From Altererythrobacter sp. (GTDB lineage: Bacteria > Pseudomonadota > Alphaproteobacteria > Sphingomonadales > Sphingomonadaceae), in the NCBI GenBank assembly GCA_023299945.1, contig JALZVZ010000101.1, positions 1 to 5,443 of the forward strand: a stretch of 5,443 nt of DNA, read 5' to 3'. Position numbers and translations under genes: made by a program. Below are positions 1 through 5,443 of the stretch, piece by piece; position 1 is the stretch's first letter; each line of letters starts with the position of its first letter. The notes under the pieces are model-generated. The model saw only the letters and a list, made by a program, of their open reading frames with translations, searched no databases and was not told the origin of the DNA.

Positions 1-225
1 ATTTTCGATACACCGCCAGCTTTGGCTGCCTCTCCGGCGGCGGAATTGGCGAAACATGTTGGGCAGACCGTTTTGGTTGCCCGCGCAGACGACACTGGGC
101 GCAATGCGTTGGAGGATGCCTACCAACTTTTGTCCGCCTGTCCTGACATCAAACTGCTGCTCAATGGAGCACAATTTAGCCCAAGCGGTCGGAGCTTTGG
201 CTCCTACGGCGATTACGGGGAGTAA
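1..225 (+). CDS. XrtA-associated tyrosine autokinase, C-terminal end (5' truncated by window edge)
   Basis: This is the last 74 residues of a bacterial tyrosine kinase (BY-kinase, CpsD/CapB/Wzc C-domain type). Frame 1 is open from the first base, and the visible protein begins IFDTPPAL, which matches the Walker B-like (A') motif of BY-kinases. The run ending in VLVARAD is the following core strand of the P-loop fold. The tail ends in FGSYGDYGE, a short tyrosine-bearing C-terminus of the kind that is trans-autophosphorylated in these kinases; only two tyrosines are in the final nine residues. Family knowledge: such cytoplasmic kinases pair with a membrane chain-length regulator and control polysaccharide polymerisation and export. 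The Walker A motif and most of the kinase lie upstream and cannot be checked. A TTG at 22 is not a real start, because coding clearly continues upstream of it. The gene after it begins only 5 nt past the stop. A ParA/MinD-type ATPase is the alternative, but the Tyr tail and neighbours argue against it. Confidence 0.85.
   Translation: MFDTPPALAASPAAELAKHVGQTVLVARADDTGRNALEDAYQLLSACPDIKLLLNGAQFSPSGRSFGSYGDYGE
217..222 (+). promoter_or_regulatory. Ribosome binding site of the beta-barrel gene
   Basis: GGGGAG lies 8 nt before the ATG at 231. It is formed by the last two sense codons of the kinase gene, directly before its TAA stop, so the barrel's ribosome site sits inside the kinase reading frame and the two are probably translationally coupled. 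Confidence 0.6.
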
Positions 226-230
226 GAAGA

Positions 231-1883
231 ATGCGTTTTACAATCACCTCCACTCTGCCAGTTGCAGCATTGCTGTGCGCAGTGCCGGCCGCTGCACAAG
301 GTCAAGAGCGTTTGCCGCAAGCGCAAGCTTCGCAAAGCGACCGTTCACTTAATATCTCACCCTACATTGAGGTTTCGCAAATCCTTATTGCTGAGCTTTC
401 GCCCGGCGATGAAGTGCTGACCTACACCCAGCTTGCCGCTGGCGTCGAAGCCTCTGTTCAGGGCCGCAACAATGGTGGGTCTGTTTCGCTGCGTTACGAG
501 CGCAATATCGGCTATGATGATAATTCGATCGATTCCGATACCATCAGCGGTGTTGCGCGCGGTTATGCGACCATCGTTCCTGGTGCTCTGACATTTGAAG
601 CAGGCGCTTTGGCCAGCACAACCAATGTCGATGGTAGCGGCGGCAGCACAGTCAATCCGCTGGTTAGCCAAGGCACTAGCAGCCAGATTTATTCCGGCTA
701 TGCAGGCCCCAATATCAGTGCGCGCACTGGCGATGTTTACATCAACGGTCTAGCCCGCGTTGGCTACACCCGCGTGGAAACAGAGGCCGATGTTGCCACC
801 GCTGCGGGCGGTGCAGACCGGCTCGATGTGTTTGACGATTCTGTAACCTATCAAGCCAATCTTCAGGTTGCGACTAAGGCTGGCGAAGCTTTGCCTGTGG
901 GTCTGGCTGTCGGCGGCAGCGCTTATCAAGAAGATATCTCTAACCTTGATCAGCGTGTACGCGATTTGAATGTTCGCGCTGATGTGACCGTGCCTATTAC
1001 CTCGGCATTGTCAGTTGTTGGCGGTGTCGGCTATGAAGACGTCGAAGTCTCTAGCCGCGATGCGCTGGTCGATGCCGCAGGCGTTCCTGTCATTGATGAA
1101 GACGGCCGCTTTGTCACAGATGGCTCACAGCCGCGCCAGATTGCTTTTGAAGTGGACGGTATCATCTGGGATGTCGGCGTTGTTTGGCGCCCATCTAGCC
1201 GTACGGCGCTTGAAGCCCATGTTGGCCGCCGTTACGATTCAACCACATATTACGGCAGTTTTGCCTATGCGCCGAATGCGCGTTCTGCGGTCAATATCTC
1301 GGTCTATGACGGTGTCGCTGGATTTGGCGGGACTTTGACTAACTCGCTTGCCGCATTGCCAACCGATTTCACCGCATCGCGCAATGCGCTTACCGGTGAT
1401 TTTGATGGCTGTGTTGCTGGTGAAGCCGGCGCAAATTGTGTTGGTGGAGCTTTCGGTTCAATCCGCTCAGCCACCTTCCGCAGTCGCGGCGTACAAGCCA
1501 GCTATTCGCAACAAATTGGCAGCCGTTATAGCGCCACTGTGGCCGCTGGATATGATCGCCGCAAATTCCTAGCTGCAGAAGGCACTGTCCTTGCCGCAGC
1601 CAATGGTCTGGTGGATGAAAGCATTTATGCAACCCTCGGTTTGAATGGCGAAATTGGCCGCAATGCCAGCTTTGCCGTCAATGCTTATGGCAACCGGTTC
1701 GAGACTCAAACAAATGGCGGCCAAACGGTCACGGCAGTGGGCGGCTCAGCCGGTTACAACCGTACTCTCCTCCCGCGTTTGTCTGCACGGGCAGCCGTTG
1801 CTCTCGATCACTTCGACTCTGACGTATCTGCAGAAGACATCACCGCCGCCAGCGGTCTTGTCGGCCTGCGCTACGATTTCTGA
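231..1883 (+). CDS. Outer-membrane beta-barrel protein of the XrtA polysaccharide locus
   Basis: This 550-residue protein is exported and very probably inserted in the outer membrane. Residues 1-22 form a Sec signal peptide: Arg2, a hydrophobic stretch, and an AAA-Q signal peptidase I site after Ala22. The mature part is rich in Gly, Ala, Ser, Thr, Tyr and Asn and shows repeated alternating hydrophobic/polar segments separated by polar, Asp-rich loops. It ends in GLRYDF, with aromatic residues and a terminal Phe as in the BAM-recognised last strand of outer-membrane proteins. The stretch from W319-R-P-S to Y359-D-G resembles the best conserved part of sphingomonad homologues as I recall them. 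It probably belongs to the putative beta-barrel porin 2 type (BBP2), seen in exopolysaccharide loci; some databases mislabel such proteins as YajC. The likely role is the outer-membrane step of polysaccharide export or retention, but this is inferred from location. Cys394 and Cys403 lie close together in a Gly-rich segment and could form a disulfide-closed loop. Confidence 0.85.
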   Translation: MRFTITSTLPVAALLCAVPAAAQGQERLPQAQASQSDRSLNISPYIEVSQILIAELSPGDEVLTYTQLAAGVEASVQGRNNGGSVSLRYERNIGYDDNSIDSDTISGVARGYATIVPGALTFEAGALASTTNVDGSGGSTVNPLVSQGTSSQIYSGYAGPNISARTGDVYINGLARVGYTRVETEADVATAAGGADRLDVFDDSVTYQANLQVATKAGEALPVGLAVGGSAYQEDISNLDQRVRDLNVRADVTVPITSALSVVGGVGYEDVEVSSRDALVDAAGVPVIDEDGRFVTDGSQPRQIAFEVDGIIWDVGVVWRPSSRTALEAHVGRRYDSTTYYGSFAYAPNARSAVNISVYDGVAGFGGTLTNSLAALPTDFTASRNALTGDFDGCVAGEAGANCVGGAFGSIRSATFRSRGVQASYSQQIGSRYSATVAAGYDRRKFLAAEGTVLAAANGLVDESIYATLGLNGEIGRNASFAVNAYGNRFETQTNGGQTVTAVGGSAGYNRTLLPRLSARAAVALDHFDSDVSAEDITAASGLVGLRYDF

Positions 1884-1891
1884 TCATCCTG

Positions 1892-1896
1892 AAAGG
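1892..1896 (+). promoter_or_regulatory. Ribosome binding site of the ATPase gene
   Basis: AAAGG lies 10 nt before the ATG at 1907, in the 23-nt gap after the barrel gene. It supports 1907 as the start. The resulting N-terminus, MYEQFYGLTGRPF, matches the usual start of this family. The nearby ATG at 1911 is in another frame. Confidence 0.5.
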
Positions 1897-1906
1897 TCTT
1901 TGACAC

Positions 1907-2941
1907 ATGTATGAGCAATTCTACGGCCTGACCGGACGCCCGTTTCAACTGACGCCCGATCCAGACTTTTATTTTGAAAGCGTGAGCCACAAGAAGGCCT
2001 TGTCCTATCTTGGTTATGGCCTTTCACAAGGTGAGGGTTTCATCATCGTCACTGGCGAGGTGGGCGCAGGCAAATCGACACTGGTGGCGCATTTGGTTGA
2101 GCGGGTGAATCCTGAACAACTGACGATCGGCCAGATTGTCACCAGCGCCTTGGACAGCGAAGAACTGGTTCAAGTCGTTGCACAAAGCTTTGGGCTTGAT
2201 GTCGAAAGCCGCGATAAAGCCAGCGCGTTAGGGGCAATTGAAATGTTCCTACAAGAAGAAGCGCGCGAAGGCCGCCGCTGCTTGCTGGTCGTGGATGAAT
2301 GCCAGAACCTTGACGTGGAAGCGCTCGAAGAGCTGCGGATGCTGTCAAACTTCCAGATGGGTTCGCACCCATTGCTGCAAACTTTGCTGCTGGGTCAGCC
2401 AGAGTTTCGCCGCATGGTCGCCAAGCACCCTGATCTTGAGCAATTGCGCCAACGCGTAATTGCCTCGCATCATTTGGCTGGATTGGAGCAGGAAGAGGTT
2501 GAAGCCTATGTACGTTACCGACTCGAAATGGTCGGTTGGAATGGCAATCCTGAAATCACGACAGACGTTTATTCGGAACTGTATAACGCGACCGCTGGTA
2601 TTCCGCGCCGCATCAACCAGGTGATGAACCGTTTGCTGCTTTTGGGGTCTATCGAAGAACGTGCTGGTTTTACGGTCAAAATGCTCAATGATGTGTGCTC
2701 AGAAATGGTGCTTGATGATGAGCAAGGCACAATTGTGCCGTCTACACCAACACCAGACTGGGCCACTGATTCTGTTTCAGCAGCGGCTGCGGTTCCGGCC
2801 GCAGTGCCGATGAGCAGCGATGTTCGCAAAGCAATTGCTGACCTAGAGCGCCGCTTGGACGATCAAGAACAGTCGGTTCGCCATGTCCTGACATTGCTGG
2901 TCGAATGGTTCGAGGAAGAAAATCAAGCCGAGGCTGCTTAG
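1907..2941 (+). CDS. XrtA/PEP-CTERM-associated AAA ATPase (ExeA/GspA type)
   Basis: This 344-residue cytoplasmic P-loop ATPase matches the putative secretion ATPase of PEP-CTERM loci (TIGR03015 type). The N-terminal MYEQFYGLTGRPF...PDPDFYF box is a family hallmark. Walker A is G50-E-V-G-A-G-K56-S-T, Walker B is LLVVD130-E131, and QNL follows immediately. L162-G-Q-P-E166 is the sensor-1 region, R181-Q-R183 a possible arginine-finger segment, and G231-I-P-R-R-I-N237 the sensor-2 motif. All catalytic motifs look intact. After about residue 275 comes an Ala/Pro-rich linker (about 280-302). A charged helix (about 304-342, DLERRLDDQEQSVRHVLTLL) follows that could form a short coiled coil. No signal peptide or membrane segment is visible. 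Related ExeA works with a peptidoglycan-binding partner in building a secretion port. Here the partner and substrate are unknown, and a role in assembling or powering the polysaccharide exporter is inferred from context. Its TAG stop overlaps the next gene's GTG by one base. Confidence 0.92.
   Translation: MYEQFYGLTGRPFQLTPDPDFYFESVSHKKALSYLGYGLSQGEGFIIVTGEVGAGKSTLVAHLVERVNPEQLTIGQIVTSALDSEELVQVVAQSFGLDVESRDKASALGAIEMFLQEEAREGRRCLLVVDECQNLDVEALEELRMLSNFQMGSHPLLQTLLLGQPEFRRMVAKHPDLEQLRQRVIASHHLAGLEQEEVEAYVRYRLEMVGWNGNPEITTDVYSELYNATAGIPRRINQVMNRLLLLGSIEERAGFTVKMLNDVCSEMVLDDEQGTIVPSTPTPDWATDSVSAAAAVPAAVPMSSDVRKAIADLERRLDDQEQSVRHVLTLLVEWFEEENQAEAA
2930..2933 (+). promoter_or_regulatory. Ribosome binding site that decides the GTG start of the deacetylase gene
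   Basis: GAGG lies 7 nt before the GTG at 2941, inside the last codons of the ATPase gene. This good spacing favours the GTG at 2941 over an in-frame ATG at 2905, which would give a 37-nt overlap and a basic 12-residue extension that is only the ATPase tail read in another frame. Confidence 0.6.
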
Positions 2942-3855
2942 TGAACGCGCCCAGCGCCTTTCCTGAGGCCGCTGCAAACCAAACCATCATCAACGGCCTT
3001 TCGGTCGATGTTGAGGATTGGTTTCAAGTCGGTGCCTTTGAAACCGTGATTGAACGGGCCGATTGGGATGGGCTAACGATGCGTGTCGAACGCAATGTTG
3101 CCGAAATTCTCGAATTGTTCGCAAAGGCGAATGCCAAGGGCACGTTCTTCACGCTTGGCTGGGTGGCAGAACGCTATCCTGCGCTCATCCGGTCCATCGC
3201 GGATCAAGGACATGAGATTGCCAGCCATGGCTATGATCATGAGCGGGTGTTCAACTTTACGCGCGAGCAATTCGCCGCGGATATAGCAAAGGCGCAGGCT
3301 ATCCTTGAGGATACCTCTGGCCAAGCCATTAAGGGCTACCGCGCGCCCAGTTTCTCAATCGATCAGCGCACGCCGTGGGCCTTTGATGTGCTGGCAGAGG
3401 CAGGTTACGCCTATTCCTCCAGCGTCGCCCCTGTCACCCATGATCATTATGGTTGGCCGCAGGCACCGCGCTTTGCGTTCAAACCGGTCAGCGGCTCTGA
3501 TCTAATTGAGATACCTGTAACCACTGCAATGGTTGGCGGGCGGCGGGTCGCTGCGGGTGGGGGCGGCTTCTTCCGTGTTTTGCCTTATGCATTTTCGCGT
3601 TGGGCCATCCGTCAGGTCAATACGCAAGAACAGCGCCCGGCGATATTCTATTTCCACCCATGGGAAGTTGATCCTGACCAACCGCGTGTCGAAAACGCAC
3701 CGATGCGTTCACGCCTGCGGCACTACACCAATCTTGATAGGATGGCGGGCAAGCTCGCCGATCTGGTCGATGATTTTGCCTTTGGCCGGATGGATGACGT
3801 AGCGGCACGCGAGCTTCTGCACGCAGAGCCTTGGCCGCAGGGGCAAGGGGCATGA
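2941..3855 (+). CDS. XrtA-associated polysaccharide deacetylase (NodB-type with C-terminal DUF3473-like region)
   Basis: This 304-residue protein, read from GTG, is a carbohydrate esterase family 4-like deacetylase that would remove acetyl groups from N-acetylated sugars of the polysaccharide. Motif 1 is S21-V-D23-V-E-D26-W, the PEP-CTERM-locus form of the usual TFDDG motif. Motif 2 is H91-E-I-A-S-H96-G-Y-D-H100, with the two metal-binding histidines. Motif 3 is G132-Y-R134-A-P136-S-F-S. A late F-Y-F-H239-P-W-E segment supplies the conserved His of the active site. The C-terminal third, after about residue 240 with R258-L-R-H-Y, fits the DUF3473 region that accompanies this subfamily (TIGR03006 type). 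No signal peptide or membrane segment is visible, so it should act in the cytoplasm, perhaps on lipid-linked repeat units before flipping. It overlaps the ATPase by 1 nt and the following gene by 4 nt (ATGA), which suggests coupled translation. The family is certain; the precise substrate is unknown. Confidence 0.93.
   Translation: MNAPSAFPEAAANQTIINGLSVDVEDWFQVGAFETVIERADWDGLTMRVERNVAEILELFAKANAKGTFFTLGWVAERYPALIRSIADQGHEIASHGYDHERVFNFTREQFAADIAKAQAILEDTSGQAIKGYRAPSFSIDQRTPWAFDVLAEAGYAYSSSVAPVTHDHYGWPQAPRFAFKPVSGSDLIEIPVTTAMVGGRRVAAGGGGFFRVLPYAFSRWAIRQVNTQEQRPAIFYFHPWEVDPDQPRVENAPMRSRLRHYTNLDRMAGKLADLVDDFAFGRMDDVAARELLHAEPWPQGQGA
3839..3843 (+). promoter_or_regulatory. Ribosome binding site that decides the FemAB-like gene start
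   Basis: AGGGG lies 8 nt before the ATG at 3852, inside the deacetylase gene. A second run, AAGGGG at 3845-3850, is too close to that ATG to be used. The spacing and the ATGA overlap favour 3852 over an in-frame TTG at 3831, which would add only seven residues read from the deacetylase tail. Confidence 0.6.
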
Positions 3856-4928
3856 ACGCGCCTTTCCCATACCCTGAATTGAAATCCGATCTGATGATTT
3901 CGCCTGTTGAATTAAGCGATGCAGACCAAGCTGCGCGGATTGAGGATTATGTCCGCGATGCGCAGGGTGCAATTTTCCAGCGACCCGCTTGGCTCAGCGC
4001 AGCCGAACAGGCATGCGGACACAAAGCAACCGGACTGATCGCGGAAAATATGGGTGCGATCGTTGGCTGGCTTCCTTTGAGCGAAGTACACAGCCATATT
4101 TTTGGGCGAGCATTGGTATCATCTGGCTTTGGCGTGGGTGGCGGCGTGCTGACGGGCGATCCAGAAATCGCTCGCGCGCTTGGGCACGCTGCGACAGAAT
4201 TGGCCGAAAGGTCAGCCTGCGCCAGCGTGGAATTGCGCGGGGGTGTGATCCCTGACGGGTGGCAAGTGCAAAACGAAAGCCACGCAAATTTCGTGGCTGA
4301 TTTGGCTACAGATGATGAGGCGCAATTGCTCGCCATTCCTCGCAAGCAGCGTGCCGATGTGCGTAAGAGTCTTGCTGGTGATCTGACGATTACAACTGGG
4401 CGCAGCCTCGCAGAACGCGATGCGCATTACGCGATCTATGCCGAAAGCGTGCGCAATTTGGGAACGCCGGTTTTCCCGCGCGCTTTGTTTGATGCGATGC
4501 TGGATGCGTTTCCGGACATTTCCGACATTCTTACCGTGCGCAAAGATGGCGAGGCAGTTGCCAGCGTTTTGTCTTTCTATCACGATGGCACGGTAATGCC
4601 CTATTGGGGCGGCGGCATTTTTGCAGCCCGCGGCCTCAAGGCCAATGAGCGCATGTATTACGAGCTGATGTTGCATGCCCGCGCGCGCGGCATGACACGG
4701 TTTGATTTCGGCCGCTCCAAAACAGGCAGCGGGCCGTATAAATATAAGAAGAATTGGGGTTTTGAACCAGAACCGATGAGCTATGGCACATGGTCTGCAG
4801 ACCCGTCGCAGGCTCGCAACGTTGATCCGACAGATGCGGCCTACACCAAGAAGATCGAGCTTTGGAAAAAGCTGCCTTTGCCGATTGCGAACCGGCTTGG
4901 GCCGATCATCGCTCGCGGTCTGGCATAA
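3852..4928 (+). CDS. XrtA-associated FemAB/GNAT-like transferase
   Basis: This 358-residue soluble protein matches the FemAB-related proteins of PEP-CTERM loci (TIGR03019 type), which carry a GNAT-like acyltransferase fold (Acetyltransf_6). Residues about 1-150 form an N-terminal domain that includes a Gly-rich segment (S91-G-F-G-V-G-G-G) and the FQRPAWL box near residue 42. Residues about 155-305 form the second domain: a basic PRKQRADVRKSL helix near 163, VRKDGEAVASVLSFYHDG at 229-246, PYWGGGIF at 250-257, and the family signature F284-D-F-G-R-S-K290 followed by a G-P-Y-K-Y-K-K-N-W-G-F run at 294-304. FemABX enzymes use aminoacyl-tRNA to add amino acids to peptidoglycan stem peptides. Here the acceptor is unknown, and decorating the polysaccharide or its lipid-linked precursor is an inference from position between deacetylase and glycosyltransferase. 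No signal peptide is visible. A 279-codon open frame on the opposite strand (4212-5051) is a shadow of this gene. Confidence 0.9.
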   Translation: MNAPFPYPELKSDLMISPVELSDADQAARIEDYVRDAQGAIFQRPAWLSAAEQACGHKATGLIAENMGAIVGWLPLSEVHSHIFGRALVSSGFGVGGGVLTGDPEIARALGHAATELAERSACASVELRGGVIPDGWQVQNESHANFVADLATDDEAQLLAIPRKQRADVRKSLAGDLTITTGRSLAERDAHYAIYAESVRNLGTPVFPRALFDAMLDAFPDISDILTVRKDGEAVASVLSFYHDGTVMPYWGGGIFAARGLKANERMYYELMLHARARGMTRFDFGRSKTGSGPYKYKKNWGFEPEPMSYGTWSADPSQARNVDPTDAAYTKKIELWKKLPLPIANRLGPIIARGLA

Positions 4929-4931
4929 GGG
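4927..4931 (+). promoter_or_regulatory. Ribosome binding site of the glycosyltransferase gene
   Basis: AAGGG overlaps the TAA stop of the FemAB-like gene and lies 9 nt before the ATG at 4941. That TAA is in the same frame as the glycosyltransferase, so no in-frame start further upstream is possible and 4941 is the first ATG. Confidence 0.55.
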
Positions 4932-4940
4932 CGCGGGCGC

Positions 4941-5443
4941 ATGGGCGGTATTCTGTTTCTTGCACACCGGATCCCGTTTCCGCCCAATCGCGGGGATAAA
5001 ATTCGTGCGCATCACCTGCTGAAAGCTCTCGCGAAATTGGCGCCAGTGCATGTGGGATGTTTTTCCGAAAGCGAAGAAGACCGTGCGGGCGAGGGTGAGT
5101 TGGCAGACATCGCCGCCAGCTACGGCCTAATAGAGCGCACAAAGCCTTTGCCTTTGGCTGGTATAGAGGCATTGCTAACCGGCAAACCCGTCAGCCTTAC
5201 CGCCTTCCACCACGATGATCTGAGTTCATGGGTTGAGCGCACAATCCGTGAGCATGAGGTTGATACAGTGTTCGTATTTTCAGGGCAAATGGGGCAATAT
5301 ATACCCGCTGATTTCGATGGGCGCGTGGTCATTGATCTGTGCGATGTGGATTCGGCGAAGTTCGATGCTTACGGCTCGGCCGGCGCTTTTCCGCGCAAAT
5401 TTATCTATTCCCGCGAAGGCAAATTGCTGCGCGATATTGAAGA
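4941..5443 (+). CDS. XrtA-associated glycosyltransferase, N-terminal part (3' truncated by window edge)
   Basis: The first 167 complete codons of a glycosyltransferase run open to the window end. The N-terminus reads MGGILFLAHRIPFPPNRGDK, followed by IRAHHLLKAL. This is the donor-fold start typical of the PEP-CTERM/XrtA glycosyltransferase family (TIGR03087 type, GT4-like), with H9-R-I-P-F-P-P-N-R-G18-D-K-I-R as the signature. Further on, V130-I-D-L-C-D-V-D137-S-A-K-F is the characteristic D-V-D-S-x-K element. A GT-B fold is expected: this is the acceptor-side Rossmann domain, and the nucleotide-sugar-binding domain lies beyond the window. Family proteins run to roughly 400 residues, so somewhat less than half is visible. 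It would add a sugar from a nucleotide donor to the growing repeat unit at the cytoplasmic face of the inner membrane; the sugar cannot be told from sequence. It follows the FemAB-like gene by 12 nt and is probably on the same transcript. Confidence 0.88.
   Translation, partial: MGGILFLAHRIPFPPNRGDKIRAHHLLKALAKLAPVHVGCFSESEEDRAGEGELADIAASYGLIERTKPLPLAGIEALLTGKPVSLTAFHHDDLSSWVERTIREHEVDTVFVFSGQMGQYIPADFDGRVVIDLCDVDSAKFDAYGSAGAFPRKFIYSREGKLLRDIE

Noticed and set aside
264..281. A lipoprotein signal in the barrel protein (Cys16 after Ala-Leu-Leu)
   Set aside because: The residue before Cys is Leu rather than Gly/Ala/Ser, and a good AAA-Q signal peptidase I site follows at residue 22, so ordinary cleavage fits better.
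274..298. TGTGC/GCACA inverted repeat in the signal-peptide coding region of the barrel gene
   Set aside because: It has only 5 bp with a long interior loop, within GC-rich Ala codons, and shows no link to the start codon or ribosome site.
56..352. A 98-codon plus-strand frame bridging the kinase end and the barrel start
   Set aside because: It overlaps two real genes in another frame, including the barrel's signal peptide, and has shadow-like composition.
1884..1906. The 23-nt gap between the barrel and ATPase genes as a terminator or promoter site (it contains TGATCA and AAAGGTCTTT)
   Set aside because: The AAAG/CTTT arms leave only a 2-nt loop, there is no GC-rich stem with a T-run, and the gap is too short for a convincing promoter. 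It holds the ATPase ribosome site.
3947..4345. A 132-codon minus-strand open frame within the FemAB-like gene
   Set aside because: It is antisense to conserved coding sequence, its protein is Ser/Pro/Cys-rich without any recognisable domain, and no ribosome site stands out.
4212..5051. A 279-codon open frame on the minus strand opposite the FemAB-like gene
   Set aside because: It is antisense to a clear family member and runs into the start of the glycosyltransferase gene. Its composition (many Arg, His, Cys, Gln) is that of a shadow frame, and I recognise no motif in it.

Overview
The window is the interior of a densely packed, single-strand gene cluster for making and exporting an extracellular polysaccharide, of the type tied to the exosortase A (XrtA)/PEP-CTERM system in Gram-negative bacteria. 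The style suggests an alphaproteobacterium of the Sphingomonadales, most likely an Erythrobacter-like member. The reasons are a moderately GC-rich base composition, the gene order, and close resemblance to the sphingomonad versions of these families. The genus is inference, because there is no rRNA or other phylogenetic marker here.

Layout, all on the + strand: (1) 1-225, the C-terminal end of a bacterial tyrosine autokinase, cut by the window edge; (2) 231-1883, an outer-membrane beta-barrel protein with a signal peptide and a terminal Phe; (3) 1907-2941, an XrtA-associated AAA ATPase of the ExeA/GspA type; (4) 2941-3855, an XrtA-associated polysaccharide deacetylase, best read from a GTG start; (5) 3852-4928, a FemAB/GNAT-like protein of the XrtA-associated type; (6) 4941 to the window end, the N-terminal part of an XrtA-associated glycosyltransferase (TIGR03087 type). 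Together the genes cover about 99% of the window. The junctions are gaps of 5, 23 and 12 nt, a 1-nt TAGTG overlap and a 4-nt ATGA overlap. There is no room for a promoter-sized intergenic region or a terminator, so this is probably one transcript whose promoter lies upstream of the window.

How the parts probably work together (established family roles plus inference): the tyrosine kinase would pair with a chain-length/co-polymerase protein encoded upstream and control polymer length by autophosphorylation. The beta-barrel would serve the outer-membrane stage of export or anchoring. The glycosyltransferase would add a sugar to the repeat unit, the deacetylase would remove acetyl groups from the glycan, and the FemAB-like protein may attach an aminoacyl or acyl group. 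The ATPase has an unknown role, possibly energising or organising the envelope-spanning machinery. Exosortase itself, a PEP-CTERM substrate and the Wza-type export protein are not in this window; they would be expected in the flanks.

I found no RNA genes, mobile elements, CRISPR arrays, attachment sites or long repeats. The cluster type is known, although several of its protein families have no biochemically proven role. Nothing here looks like an entirely new system.
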